A DNA stretch of 64,000 nt, taken from the NCBI GenBank assembly GCA_036924285.1, contig JAYKYS010000010.1, positions 5,146,001-5,210,000 on the forward strand, given 5' to 3'. Made by a program: the position numbers and the translations under genes. Numbering within the stretch: the stretch's first letter is position 1; each line of letters opens with the position of its first letter. Positions 9,901 through 22,463 of this stretch are shown here, in pieces. The notes beneath the pieces were generated by a model that did not search any database, was not told the origin of the DNA, and worked only from the letters and a program-made list of their open reading frames with translations. This DNA comes from Asterella californica (taxonomy: Eukaryota; Streptophyta; Marchantiopsida; Marchantiales; Aytoniaceae).

Positions 9901-9955
9901 TTCAATTTGAACCTGCAACATGGAGATTGCTCTGCCGGTGAGCCACTGGACCTGT
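9901..9955 (-). pseudogene. tRNA-like segment gamma (copy A)
   Basis: The minus strand reads GGTCCAGTGGCTCACCGG...AGAGCA and then ...TTGCAGGTTCA. This resembles beta in its D-arm (GCTC/GAGC) and in the start of its T-arm, but the distal T-stem is lost. The copy-B homologue is 47629-47681. Confidence 0.4.
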
Positions 9956-10452
9956 ACATGTTGACGACTCTTAAGAATCAGTCGTTGAATTTGGAATTTG
10001 TTTTAGATTCCCGATTGCAACACTATTCAGTAATACTATGGAGGGGTACGATGGGGTTACACATGAAGAGTTCTAAGTCAAACGAGAATATGCTTACTAG
10101 CCTGAACTACAGAGGAGTGGGAACGTGCAGTAATTGTAATGTGGTTCCCTCGATCGGCGGTGAACTCTTTCCTAGTAGTGTGGAGCGACTGTACACCGAC
10201 GCGCAAGCTTAAAGCCTAATGCTGTCAGTGGAACTAAAAGAGCACCAGCCTGGCCTTCCTCCAGTCCGGACCACAGCTCTTCCCTGTTCTGTGGAGAGTT
10301 GCATGATCGTTGACGTCTCTCAAGTTTCACTAATTTCGCCTGTATATGAGCTATTTGTGCCATCCTTGTCCGCAACGATTTCAGTTGTGTGCCATGCATG
10401 ATCCTTGATGATGAACGCCTGCAGCTAATTGTACGTAGCAACGCCACTGATA

Positions 10453-11621
10453 TGTTCGGCATTTCTTCGATTTCTGATATCGAGGTCGATGCTCATTGAA
10501 TGTGAATTTCTAGCCGAAGAGTGAATGCTTATATCAATCGGAGAAACCGCTTTTTTGAAGAATTTCTATTTTGTCCATACCTGAACACGCTTCCAGCATA
10601 ACACTGTCATGATCACATACTGCTAATTCGTGCAGTAATCACCTGTCTCCCGAATGGTATAGATCGGAATTGTTCATCCCCTTGCGTTATAAGGTGATAT
10701 CGTATATTTATACCATGCGCGAAATGATCATTGTTCTTTCAAAAGATCTTACGTAGATTTTTAAACATTTTACTGTGTGAAATATGAAAGGAAGGTTAAC
10801 TGTTAAAAAATTATAAAATATGTTATTTTAAGTGGAATATGAAATTGAGTTGCGTTGACCGTTGATTGAAACGTGATGTAATATTAATTAGTATATGTGA
10901 AATAAACGCAAAACAAACTACTTTCTGTAATTTGCACGAATTAGCTTGCCAATACGGTACACGGAACGTCAGTAGACTCTACTGGTAAGGAAGGCCTACT
11001 TTAGAACTGGTAAAGAAATGCAACTCGAAAAGTACAATTATACTCAAAGATCTTTAACCCCTTGAGAAGCAAAGAAAGGGATATTTCTATTTTGTTCGAG
11101 AAGACTTTAAAATCTTTGTCCCAGTATTTTTCTATCCCTAGTCGATAATTAGTTCTGAAATGAATGGTAAAATGTAAAGCTGTGGTAGAGCTCTGATTTA
11201 TATCAGCAATAGTATTTTGGATATTTAAGATAAAACATTCAGAGAATGAAGTACTCCTGGTTACCATACAAATTTCTAAGTGGGATTTGGGATTTAATAA
11301 ATGATATCTCACTCGTCATAATGTTTTCTCGAGAGCATAAATTTTTCTATTTATGTGAAAACACGTAGGAATCAAGAAATATTTTAATATCTTATTTTAG
11401 GAATTCAAGTTTCTGTATAAATTACTTTTTATTTAAAATTTACTTTTAAATAACTTTATTTTAGTTTAATATTATGCTTTATTTAAAATAATCAAAATCT
11501 ATTGACTTTAATTCCTAATGACTATAATAAGAAAAATCTTTAGCAGGGATATTTCCTTCAGCAAATCATTCGTGGTCGCGAACGTTCTTTGTGTGCTCTC
11601 GGTGGTTCATGCTCCGCCTGT
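10453..11621. other. AT-rich spacer between R1 copies A and B
   Basis: No gene, repeat boundary or domain recognised. Strongly AT-rich from about 10740 to 11560. The only longer open frame (11001-11312, -) has no recognisable motif and is probably chance. Confidence 0.5.
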
Positions 11622-11734
11622 TTATAGAAACGTCGGTGAGTTCCGAGTAGAAGTCATGCTATGATTCATGGACATGAAGGGCATGCCTATGCCATGTCTG
11701 AAGACTTGGCACGGAGCACGCAGCACGAGCTAAT

Positions 11735-12098
11735 AGGGGTTTCAGAGTTTAGGAAAAAATTCTTCAACGGTTGAGAGGTAACTGGACGTAAAATTGTCAC
11801 GGCTAAGTTTATATAAAACCGTGGCTCATTCTAGATCGTGCCCGAGATTCAACATCAAGATTTTATCATTGATTATTTTTCCGTTTCTACATTCAAGATA
11901 AGTACTCAGAATAGCAGAGAATTCATTGCAAAAAAAATCAAAAAAAGCAATAAATAATCGTTAAAAAAATGCCCGTGGCGTTTTCCTGCGAGTACCTGCT
12001 GAGATACCCGCAGGAAACACTGGCCACAGTCTTGCCGAATCCGTAACTCACGCCCGCGGCTCCTGAATATTTCAGAGATTCTTTAACTGTGACACCCC
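11735..12098. mobile_element. 364-bp non-autonomous TIR element (MITE-like)
   Basis: Copy A reads gagctaatgtatcg without a break, whereas copy B has 364 bp inserted between two copies of ctaat (11730-11734, 12099-12103). The ends are imperfect inverted repeats: AGGGGTTTCAGAGTT against GGGGTGTCACAGTT. No coding capacity. An inner inverted repeat (tcctgcg...cgcagga) lies near 11985-12025. The superfamily is not clear. Confidence 0.7.
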
Positions 12099-12512
12099 CT
12101 AATGTATCGTTCGCTTTGAAGTAGCTTGCTTGGAACTAATGTGCGGTACATTTGTGAACGAGTGGCTCCATCTTGGATATGAGAATAATCATAGCAGTCT
12201 TATCTTGTTCTCGATCTTTTCTTTTGAAAGAAGGAACAAAAAGAAAAGAGAAAAGAGAGGTAAACTTGATCTCATCTGGAAGCAGAATCTCATCTCACAG
12301 TAGAAATATTTTTAAAAATATTTTTGGTCAAAGCAAAATACTTCTTTTTTCCGAAACAAGAAGCGGGTTAAGCCCGGGATGTCATTATTTTACTTATTAT
12401 TTATTATCGAAATAAAAAACGGACTATGTCTAAGACGCTGTTATTTTGTACCTCTTTCTCGCAGTAGAACTTTCTAGCACCGAATCGACTGCACTTGCAC
12501 AGACTGAGCACT

Positions 12513-12578
12513 CACGGCAGGAGGATTCGAACCCGCCCCGCCTATGGGCGGATGGGCTGCCAGCTTGTTGGCTAGTAG
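12513..12578 (-). pseudogene. tRNA-like segment alpha (copy B)
   Basis: Homologue of 515-583 with the core GGTTCGAATCC on the minus strand. Several bases are deleted relative to copy A. Not a functional tRNA by eye. Confidence 0.4.
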
Positions 12579-13377
12579 AGATACTACTCGACGGTTCTGC
12601 GAAGACCGTGTCCTTGAAGAACCGTGTGTTGTCGGTTTACGTACATCCCAAGCCCGAGCCCTATAAACCCATGTATGAAGTTGCGGCAAACAGCTTCGAC
12701 GCAAGTACATGATGCGCTGGGAGAGTTCGAAGAAGTATACTTACCTGGGCGGGGCCGATCGATGATCCTGAAGGGCGATGACCTAGAGCTGGCTGACCCA
12801 TTGCACTACGGTTCGGCTGGCCCTAGCATTTCCCTAAGGGGAAAATGCACGTCATAATTTGTGACAGAGGTGGGTACGCGTTCGCGCGGCCTACCACCCA
12901 ACGAAACCCCAATCAGCATTTCGGTAGGAAGTCGAATATCAGTCAAATACCAGTCAGTCAAGTTAGTCACGTACCTACTACAGTCTGCCTGAAACATGAA
13001 CTGGGAATTCTGAGACTCCTCTGGAGAGCATGCTCACACGGAGGTGAGTGGTTTTCAGTGAGTGCAGCAACTGATACAAAGAGGGCGTAGGTCAAAGGTA
13101 ATAGCAACTCCATCTAGTTGGCCCTTGTGGTTTCTAAGCTTCTTCGAACAGGACTCTAGATCACCTTCACAGACGATAAGTGTCTGGTGTGCTGATCAAT
13201 CTTTGCTTACAACTTCCCAGTGGAATCTTCAAATGTCTGCAAGTACGTAGCGTCCATTTTCCGGTCCTATTCTGCACTGCAGATGAAGAGACATTCATGG
13301 AATTCTAACTACCGTCCTCTCTAATCCCAACACAGATGCTGAAGAGACATAACTTATTCCAGAATTCTCTGTTCCTA

Positions 13378-13578
13378 CGGTCGATGTTTCGAAGAGTTCT
13401 CAGAGAAGAATTGACATATAAGTTACTTGCATGTGACTGCTTCAGATCCAAAGTCGATGGTTTCTTCGAAGAGTTCTCAGAGCAGAATTGACAGATAAAC
13501 TTACTTGCATGTGATTAAGATCCAAAGAGTAAAAGAGCAGGATTGACAGATAAATCCTTTGCATGTGGTTCAGATCCA
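13378..13578 (+). repeat. About 70-bp tandem repeat, three units (copy B)
   Basis: Units of roughly 65-75 bp built on gaagagt...ttgacagataa...tgcatgtg...cagatccaaag. Copy A has one unit (1449-1519) and copy C about two (58205-58355), so the array has changed length between R1 copies. Confidence 0.75.
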
Positions 13579-13603
13579 AAGTGTTAAAAGGTTCCTTTGG
13601 TTT

Positions 13604-13673
13604 GGTCCAGGCAGGACTTGAACCTGCAACATTCGTCCAACAGGATGATGCTCTGGCATTGAGCTACTGGGCC
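13604..13673 (-). pseudogene. tRNA-like segment beta1 (copy B)
   Basis: 70 nt with acceptor GGCCCAG/CTGGACC (one C-A mismatch), D-stem GCTC/GAGC and a perfect T-arm with consensus B box GGTTCAAGTCC. A 7-nt anticodon loop centred on GTT can be drawn, but its stem contains mismatches. Best read as a tRNA-derived element. Confidence 0.6.
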
Positions 13674-14718
13674 TGTACGACCTAAGTAATCAGGTCTTTC
13701 TATTGAAACCTTTACAGAAACATTATGCAGAGCACAGACACAGTGACCTGCGCTTTTGGTTACGTATGACGAGGAGTCTCGAGAGCCGAGAATATCCTTA
13801 TTAACTTGATTACTGCAGATGAGTAAGACTTAGCCGATTTGAAAGAGAAAAGAATATTATTTTCACAATTATATTACTAATTCTACCCTTCTTCCTTACT
13901 ACTAGAGCCATTTTTTCGATATTCTGTTTCAGAATCTCTTTCCTCCTTCAAGTCTTCCTTTTCTTCGAATTCCTCACATTACAGCTACGATCTGAATAGT
14001 CTGTTGATAGTTTGTCGGACTTGACTTTACATCTCTTAACTTTGCGTTACTTAAATCATATCAGGTTCAGCAACTTTATTGTTGGGTTAAGGTATTGCAC
14101 CAAGATAAAGAAAAAGTAATCTGAGTTGATAATCTACTGTAAAGAAATTTTAAATTGAACTTTTGGTGTAGATACATGGATGATGGTTAACATGCACTTT
14201 TCGCATCCTGATGATGTGAAATTTTCACGTACTTAACCTGCTGTAACGCAAAGTTTAGAAGGGTGGGGTCAAGTACTATAAACGTATTAAGGACACGGTG
14301 AAGTAAATTTCTGAGGCTTAGTACCGTGGCCTGGAATTACTCAACTGGAGGGGTCGGTCTGTACCAAACCCTTACTAGCACTGTACATAGAATGAGGCCC
14401 ATGATTCTATGCCTTTGGACCAACGGAATCTCTACCGCAATATCCTTCTGCAGCTGGTAACCAACCGTGTAGCATATTTGATCATGCTTCTGGAGAAGAG
14501 TTCGTGCAATGTCTGTCCAGATAACTCCATAGCCAGCTTTCCTTCGAGCTCTAGATCTGACTATATATGAACGGACACCGACATAGGAATCAGCCTGGAA
14601 TTGAGTTGAACCATGTAATTTCGAGAAACTGCAGTCGGTGTCCGATCCGCTGGTTGATTGTTTCTACAGCTGCTTTCGCCGTCCAGAAATGATGGTTTGC
14701 ACTGTTTATGCTGTTTAT

Positions 14719-14777
14719 TAATTTATTACTGAACTTTTTCACTGAACAGTGTTAAGTAATAAATTAATAAATATTGT
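14719..14777. repeat. Inverted repeat conserved in R1 copies B and C
   Basis: tttattaatttattact is followed about 20 nt later by its complement agtaataaattaataaa, giving a long AU-rich hairpin. Copy C has the same arrangement at about 56826-56882, so the hairpin predates the duplication. Confidence 0.75.
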
Positions 14778-14926
14778 AACTAATGCTTTCACTATACCAA
14801 GTCTTATTGCTTCTCAAGTGATTACTCGTTCACTTGCTTATGGGTTAAATTCGGATCTAGACAAATTCACCTAACATTTAATGTTATAAAACAATTCAAA
14901 TTTAATATAATATTCATAATCTAGTT

Positions 14927-14975
14927 ATATGGAAACTTGTAAAATATACATAAAATATTTTACAAGTTTCCATAT
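14927..14975. repeat. Perfect 21-bp hairpin
   Basis: The arms at 14927-14947 and 14955-14975 (beginning atatggaaacttgt) are perfectly complementary with a 7-nt loop. A second small palindrome (tcacctccagaggtga) follows directly. Copy C carries only a degenerate version near 56545-56585. Confidence 0.8.
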
Positions 14976-15484
14976 CACCTCCAGAGGTGATACATAAAGT
15001 TTACAGCCATTGGATGTTTGCCGTCTATGCTCGTAAAACTGATCTTCTGTAAATCGTTAAAAATTTCAGATCTACCATCTACAGATATTCTTCCACCCAT
15101 TATACAGTCTCTGTAGATTTGACCACCCCTGATACGGTATGACACTTTAGACTTACGTCTTCTCATCTTGTTCTTGTAATTTTTGTTACAAGGATAGGTT
15201 AGAGTGATCTTAATAGGACCACTGAAATTGGATTTTTACGGATGGTTCTGTAATTGAAAGCCTCTGCAGAACTGCATACGTACTCGAAGTAGTCCGCGTA
15301 GAAGAAAACTGAGAACACCGAAACAAAGTTATCAATCATGTTCTTGTAAAAGCGGTATCGAAAATTGGATACATATATTTGGATACGATCGTTTACTTTC
15401 GAGAGGTGAAGTCTCGTGTCCTCTGCTCATAGTTCCAGAGACTCACCTGTATATCTTCATTTGGTTCCGCATGTTTCATCTTTT

Positions 15485-15575
15485 GCGATGAAGACTTGTC
15501 TCTTGTAAGAGACGTGTTGCAAAAGTATCACAAACGATGAAGACTTGTCTCTTGTAAGAGACGTGATGCAAAAGT
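15485..15575 (+). repeat. Tandem duplication with internal hairpin
   Basis: gatgaagacttgtctcttgt...gagacgtg...gcaaaagtatca occurs twice in a row with a period of about 50 bp. Each unit has the hairpin gtctcttgtaagagac. Copy C has a single unit. Confidence 0.75.
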
Positions 15576-15711
15576 ATCAGAACTGCCGCATGAAAACGTG
15601 TAAATAAAAGTTCGAATACGTTGTTGAGTCACTCAAAGTATTGACACTCTCGGGTGCATCGGTACGAACTCCAGCACTAACAAAAGGACAGAAATCAAAA
15701 GTGGAAACGTC

Positions 15712-15783
15712 GGTCCAGGCAGGACTTGAACCTGCAACATTCGCCCAACAAAGGACGATGCTCTGGCATTGAGCTACTGGGCC
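15712..15783 (-). pseudogene. tRNA-like segment beta2 (copy B)
   Basis: 72 nt, same acceptor, D and T arms as beta1. The anticodon stem is the best paired of the family (TCGTCC with GGGCGA), but its loop is too small or too large for a standard tRNA. It lies 2108 bp from beta1. Confidence 0.6.
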
Positions 15784-16824
15784 TATGTGATAACTGATCA
15801 CACTGAACTTGTTTTATTTCATCTAAGGAGGAAAATGAAAAATTAAACAGTTGACGTTTATAGCGACATAGTACTCCTGAGGAAATCAGTATAGCGGGTG
15901 GGAATTCTCCCGATTCTCCCGGTAGTACTAAAACGTTCAGTTCGGTATTTCGAATCTGAAAAGAACTACAACGCACCGTGAAATTTAAGCCGCACGGGAT
16001 TTATATCTCGGATCTGAAGTTCCGATTTACACTTGGCTAACTCGCCCATCGAGTTGTAGCTGCACGCGGGCCCTTAGCGCTAGCCGAATGCTCACAGTGT
16101 TCAGTTGTGCCATGATCGATATCATGATAGAAGTCCAGATCTGATCCTCTCTAAAGTCGACCAGAGTACGTCGTATACGTACTGCAGATACCAATGGCGG
16201 GCAGCTCTTATTGAACTCTTGAAACCATCCAGCCTAGGCATGGCAGAGATATACTGAATCATCGGTGAACCTTCACCGGTCGCATGCAGCAGATACCTCA
16301 AGGAATAACGCTATCCCGATCGACTGATTCGGAAGTCGCTATGCATGTTGTGTGGTTTCACCGCAGTGTAGAACAGGAAAATGCATGGACTATGCTTCCG
16401 GCCGCTACTTGCATCATGTACAGCATGTTCGGAAATTCTTAGTCAAAAGTACTGGATCTGCATTGGCAGATGTCGTTACATAACATACCTCACAAACTGA
16501 ATCGTCAAACTGTCGCTGAAATAGGTTCACGATGAGCACAATTGACATCAACCATCATTACCTTAACTTTGACTGCACATGCTATAAATAGCTCTCTGCA
16601 TGGGCAATTGCAAGACAAGGATGTGACCCAGCTAGCAAGGTTTGCATCATCTGAGGTGCGAAATTTCTTGCTTGCTTCAGGGGTCTGAGGACATGGGTCG
16701 AGTGAGCAATAACACAGGAAGACATTTCAATATTACACTTCTGCTTGAACCGAATAGCACTCTAAATACACTCCTGGAGGTACTTATCGGTGCAAAATGA
16801 AATTTCTTTACCTTGCCTGTCTTT

Positions 16825-17093
16825 AAGGTGCTTCACAAGGTGCTATTTTCAACTCTGTATATCAAATGGTGCTATACAGAGCTTACGAATTGTATTATTC
16901 TCATTTTGCACCAACTAAACTTCTCTTGGTGTTTTTTCTGCAGACACAGACAAAAAATGCATAACTGTCCGAAAATCCTAAGTGCTTGATAAGGTGCTAT
17001 TTTCAACTATGTAGATCAAATGGTGCTATAAAGAGCGTACGAATTATATTATACTCATTTTGCACTATCTAAACTTCTATTGGTGTTATTGCA
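16825..17093 (+). repeat. Left subterminal repeats of the CACTA element
   Basis: Two direct copies of a ~100-bp unit beginning aaggtgctattttcaact and containing tcaaatggtgctata...gagc...acgaatt...tcattttgca (about 16836-16935 and 16996-17093). Such subterminal units are where TnpA-type proteins bind in En/Spm. Confidence 0.85.
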
Positions 17094-17853
17094 CAACAAA
17101 GGATTGTTTGACCGAGCACATGCAGAAACTGTTGGAGCTCTTTGGCCGCCTTACAGAAGAAGTTCTGTCCACTATCGATTCTCTCCAGCAGGTTTTGCAG
17201 CTGAATGTTAATAGGCTGCGCGGCTTGCGTCATCTGAAGGATTCGGTACTTCAAAATCTAGATTCACGAAAGGGAGTTTCATATCCCGATAGACGTGAAA
17301 AAAACAGCAACAAGCTCCACAACAAGACGAGCAGCCACGAGCGCTACATCCTCTTATGGTGCTCAATCACCCGCGTCGTCATGTGGATGGAAGCCCTCTG
17401 AATCTCAATGGAAGCCCTTTGAATCTCAAGTGGACAATGGATCGGTTCGAGCAAAGCTTCGAGGACACAGTCGAAGACCTCACAGCATCTCCAATCAGCA
17501 ACTCAGTCATATATTCGTTTGGCTCACTTACGTTCAGCCTGCACGCTCACTTGAGAGAAACCACGTCGTCATGTGAATAGAAGCCCTCTAATATCAAGTG
17601 GACAATGAATCGATTCGAGCAAAGCTTCGAGGACACGGTCGAAGACCTTATTGCCTCGACTAAGCTCCAGCCAGCATCTCCAATCATTGGCAACTCAGTC
17701 GACATGCTCTCGTTCGGTTCGTTCACTTTCAGCCTGCATGCTCTCTTGAGAAAAACCGTTCAGCTCGAGAGAGCTGTGCATGAGCTGGTGCAAGCAGAGA
17801 ATCCATGGAGCGTCTTAGACTTCTGGGATACACACTCCCTCACCCAACTATGA
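17060..17853 (+). other. Open reading frames with an internal tandem duplication, function unknown
   Basis: A frame at 17060-17401 encodes a helical, Leu-rich stretch (HMQKLLELFGRLTEEV, LQQVLQLNVNRLRGL) that could form a coiled coil. Downstream, two related blocks at about 17410-17575 and 17590-17760 each encode a version of RFEQSFEDTVEDL followed by SFGS.TFSLHA. They sit next to the left subterminal repeats and tail-to-tail with the transposase, where a DNA-binding accessory protein could be encoded. I recognise no domain; a non-coding duplication is possible. Confidence 0.35.
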
Positions 17854-17949
17854 CAACATCAAGTCAGTGTCAAGATGAAACACCAGGAATTCATATCATC
17901 ACATATCATCACAGACGTGTACTTCCAAGATAATTCTCTTTATTTACTA

Positions 17950-20900
17950 AACTTTTCCTGTAGTATTTGCACAACAAAAATTTTCGTGTTTTAACTGTAC
18001 ACTGTTCAACCAAGTGCTCAACCCTTTCCAACGTTTAGGTTGATACAATCTCACTTCCTCAATTCCAACGGTTTCAAACTCTACCGCGATGATTTGAGTG
18101 GGATGCACTATAGATAAATATCTGCCCATGTACTAGTAGTGACCTGTCGAGATACAGTAAACTCTTCTGTTTCTCTCTCTAAAGTACTCATATTATCTAC
18201 CTGAAGCCAACTCAACTCTACTTTACGAGAATGGATAACGTTAGACATTTCAGTCACTTCACTATCAGCATCTGTCGGCACTCTCCTTACTAGCGCAAGG
18301 CTCATCGGCATTCCACACTTCCAGTTTCTTGCTTTAGCGATGACCAAATCACCTCCTACAATCCATGGAGAACAACATCCGGGCATTCCTGGCTTGAGAA
18401 GAGGAATATCTGGAGTGAAGAACTGATCGTTCAATTCATATGCTACGATACACTGCTTACCTCTACATTTATGTTGTGTAGGTTGTGGAAAAAATCTATG
18501 TAAAAGTTTGGAAACCGGACGTACGTTATCTCCACTAAACTTCAGAGGATCTTCAACAAGAACAGTCATACCAGTAATCTCAGAAACTAGAGGTGTATCA
18601 CTACCTCCTGCATCCACCATGACTTGACTGTACCATCTTCCTGCGAAGAAAATCTGAAAATGTCCTCCAAATTCGTGAATGAAAATCTCAGTCAGTTTAC
18701 ACTTCCATGTTTGTTGAACAGCGTCAGCTTGATCATGCTCCACCACGTTCCATGTTTCAAGACCATGTTGTCACTGGTCTTGAAACAGCAATTGCTGATA
18801 ACAACCGCTCGCAGCATTTGGATTTTATTTCGAAACTGCTCCTTATTCTGCTCTGTCAACAATCCCTTCTCAGACCAATAGTTAGTAAGATACTTTGCAT
18901 ATTTTTTGTTCGGTGGTATATCTATCTCAGTACAGTGATGAGGACCCACACCAATCCCTTTCAGAGTAGTCTGGAAACATGGATATGTTTTCTGTTCTTG
19001 TCCTAATAACATCAGGTTTTTGCTCAACTCTAATGCTATAGATACACTAGAAACAACACTAACATGTTGATTATGCCAAGTATTACAACTACATTTATAT
19101 CCAGGATAGTGTTTCACAAGACGTGGATACAAAGCTCGTTCTAAATCATGAACAATTTGATGAAGTCGATGAAATCCGTCTTGATCTCGTCGATCTTGCG
19201 CATAACATATTGTAAATAACTGCCGACAGAAGCACTTGGTGTATTTCATCTCTGACGTCCTGTTGTTAGTTGGAATAGCGTTGTATCCACGAACCATCCG
19301 TTCAAATGCATAGCACCAGAAATAGTCATGATGACCATGACGAAGTATGTCATCAAAGACTTCACCTGTCCCTGCACATCCTAGCAAATTCTCTATTATC
19401 TATGAGAGATAAAAAAAAGTTACAATGCATCAACCAGAAACAAAAATACAATCTGAAACAAAGATTCTAAATTATCTGTAGAATACTAATGTACTTAAGT
19501 AGTCTATGCGTTTACTTATGGAGATTTTACACATCATTGCTTGTGAGACGGAATAAAAACAAGAGATGTGTGAGTTACCAAGAATATGTTCCAGAATTCT
19601 GGAATTTGGACCATCGTGTTCTTCACTGAGTACTCGCCATGCCAGACAAAGTTGCCGAGCATTCTGTAACATCTCGAATGTCCATCCATATTTTCGAGAC
19701 GTGATGAAGAAAATCCGACAGAGTTGATTTAAAAGAGATACGATCTTACCATAGTAAGAATCAATATCAAATCCAAGTTCTTCTAGAATTGATGGTAAAC
19801 AATACATCATGAACAACTGATGTTCTTCGGCTTTGTAGAAAGACAATTTGAACATCTCTTTTTTTTTTGTAGGAGGTCGTGACCATCGATCTCCCAATCC
19901 AGCAGGTCTCTTTCTGGTGAGTTGTAGAAGTACTTGTTGTAACACCTTTATCTGCTTCGGATTCAAGACACCGACAAACTGATCGTTAAAGTTCTTCACA
20001 GCATTCAGCACAAGCAAATGCATTACGTCGTGTAAATTATCTTTGGATATATCAAAATCGTACAGATCATTCAAACTCCACTGCTGAGTCAAATAAGCCA
20101 AACCACTCTGTCTGCGGTATTCTTCTTTCTCCTCCTCCCGAGTCGTTGATTGAAGCAGTAACCCGAACTTCTTCATATCTTCCACTTTCCTCTTTTCCGG
20201 AGGATATCGAACTTGATATCTGTTATCAGGATAAACAATCTGTCCATCCACCATCACAGACATGGGGATGCATCGGCGACAACCGCTATAGCCCTTGAAC
20301 AAAGTACCGGACACTTTACATTGTGCAGGTAAGTCACCTGTCCAACTCATGAGCATGACTCTAACTCTGATGTCACTTCCTAGTTGCCTATGGATACTAT
20401 AATCACCTACAGGTATATATGGTACACAAAAACCATCTATAAATGATCTCTTCAAATCAAAATACATTGGCTTCAGGAAAGCCTCTAAGATATGAGAGTC
20501 TTTCTGTTTCTGTATAAGCTTCGATGCCATCGGGATAAAGAGTATAGGGATTGATTTAGCCAATAAACTATTAGATACTGGAGTTTTACCAACATTTAGT
20601 ACTGATATTTCAACCGTCCAGCAATCCTTTTGTGCTGTGGTAGCTGCTTGAAAACCATCCCAATGACCTATTAAGGCTACGTTCAGTGGTTCTCCCTGAA
20701 AATTCACAAGAAACAAAAAGTTGGTGTTAGTGTTGTTCTATAAAGATCATATGTACATTTGAAGACATGTAGTAAATGATAATTATGACGTGATGTAATA
20801 AACTTACCTGGACGTAAGTTGGAGAATGGATAATCTCTGTGGAACATTGAACACAAGGAAACCTGTAACATTGTGTTTCTGCATCATAGTTAGTCTGATC

Positions 20901-22180
20901 TTGTAATTCTTCACATACTGTCGGCCACAGTCTGTAAACTTTTCCACATTCTAGATTTCTGCAAGTAACCGGTGGAGACCACAACGTATTTGGATCCCAA
21001 AAGTTCTGATACTGACGGAACTTACTTCCATGCCAGAACTCGTAGATCGATGATGGTTCATAATCGACATCCTTCTCCATCCAATCGTTTCTTTGTCTCC
21101 AAAGTTTCAACATGTCATGACAGAATGTTCGACTTTGAAATAGTGGTTTCAAAATTGACCCTATGGGAATATAATCAAATCTGATCATATCAAAGATTGG
21201 ATGACTACAACCTCGAACAGAACACAAAGTAAGATTTTCATCCGGTCCGATTGTCACAGGCACATGAGGAGAAGATGATGTACCGTTACACATATAACAT
21301 CTTTCGGGTTTGACCATCCCTAGTTGATCATAAGTTTGCATTAGCTTACGCCATGAAGATGGTGCACTCTCACCACTACATCCTCCCACCCAAGAGTTCC
21401 CTGCAAGTGTTAACATTCTAGCCCACGACATGCTCTTGTAATCCGTTGGTGCTATTCGAGGAATATCTCTTGAGTAATCTGTAGATATTCCTGATATTCT
21501 TGAATCTTGTCTTCATCCGATATCACCAAATAAAAGTTTCAGTAACTTTGACTGTAATGCAATGGAAACTTTGTGAAAATCTAACAATGAAAACATCTCT
21601 ACTACTTTCTCTTGCATTGCTTCATCAAACTCTACTGGAAATACATTGAATAAGTTATCTACATCGCTGGGATGTGCAACTCACTAAGATTTGGACAGCT
21701 CCTAACAGGGATGGCATCCAAGTTAGTACTGATAGGAGTCGATGGTTCATGAGCAGTATGCATATGTATCAGTTCTCCCTCTATCGGTTCTACGAAATTA
21801 ACTGATATATGCGTAGATAATCTAGCTTTCCAAACAGAGATTCGGTCGTGTCTACGATGAGATCGCTCGGTAATCCATTGACCGTTTTGATCACAAGAAC
21901 TACAAAAGCAGAGGACCCGACGGGGACGAACTGCTACCCTATCAGATATGACCGTTTTCTCTTGAGGTGGAACTATTGTGGGGCACACGACATTCTGAAT
22001 CGATTTTTTCTGATGAAATCTTGCAGTGGACTCAGGAACTAAAGCGAAACCGGCCGGCAGTAAAGAACACTTGTATGGACAGTGACATTTCACACGACCA
22101 CGATTACGAGTACCTTCGCACTTGTCAGACACCATCATATGTCTCTTACGTATCAACGCCCAAGTTCCCTTCCGTTTTCT
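17950..22180 (-). CDS. tnp2-type CACTA transposase, multi-exon, with frame break
   Basis: Exons read on the minus strand. Exon 1 is about 22180-21685; it has a Cys-rich start (KCHCPYKC, then CFCSSCDQNGQW and an RRHDR tail) as in related transposases, and ends at a GTGAGT donor. Exon 2 is 21478-20808. A 112-bp GT-AG intron (20696-20807) joins it in phase to exon 3, about 20695-19485. Exon 3 has the tnp2 core (SWTGDLPAQCKVSGTLFKGY, CRRC, then LHDVMHLLVLNAVKNF) followed by a DUF4218-like region. Exon 4 starts at 19399 (YFWCYAFERMVRGYN) and runs to about 18108. The reading frame shifts near 18690-18770. Product: the enzyme that would cut and join the element ends. The first codon is unclear. Confidence 0.85.
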
Positions 22181-22463
22181 TTGCAGCCAGCATGAAAATT
22201 TGTTGCGCTACATCTCTTTCTTTCTTGCCAAATCGTGTTGTACTCCCGCCGCGAAGGAATCAGAGTCCAAACTCATCAATCAGAGACAGAAATGTGCAGC
22301 CAAGGGAAACAGGATCTAATCGCCTTGGTAAATATCATCACGGTAAGAATCCGTCATATTCTGTCTGAGGCGTTGAAAGGCAAGGAAGAGAAACCGGGGT
22401 AAGTAGTGAAGATCAAGCTCCAGAGAACGGAAGAAGAATTTAGCGATTCCGTCAGTCGTAGGT
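22181..22463. other. Spacer upstream of the transposase
   Basis: No gene seen. The part at 22370-22460 resembles pieces of the inner left inverted-repeat arm (26637-26700 and 26936-26965), so it is probably a rearranged fragment of that repeat. Confidence 0.4.

Larger units (their letters stand above)
8360..10452 (+). repeat. R1 repeat copy A, second part
   Basis: Continues R1 after Copia-1. Up to about 8883 it matches 16190-16712. From 8884 it matches 39722-40036 and 46895-48170, which shows directly that the 23-kb CACTA element and Copia-3 were inserted in copy B. A good TATA-like tataaatag lies at 8759-8767 (also in copy B near 16583). tRNA-like segments alpha-prime and gamma are in this part. 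No coding region recognised. Confidence 0.85.
11622..16712 (+). repeat. R1 repeat copy B, first part
   Basis: The most complete left half of R1. In order it has alpha (12513-12578), a 70-bp tandem array (13378-13578), beta1 (13604-13673), about 2.0 kb with inverted repeats, beta2 (15712-15783), the empty Copia-1 site (near 16190) and the CACTA insertion point (16710-16712). A small TIR element sits at 11735-12098. No open frame is conserved across the R1 copies. Confidence 0.85.

Noticed and set aside
11001..11312. 103-codon minus-strand frame in the AT-rich spacer
   Set aside because: No motif, no second copy, and composition as expected by chance.
13604..13673. Functional tRNA gene (Asn-GTT by anticodon position)
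   Set aside because: Acceptor mismatch, loss of the D-loop GG, poor anticodon stem and multiple diverging copies inside a repeat argue for a tRNA-derived element.
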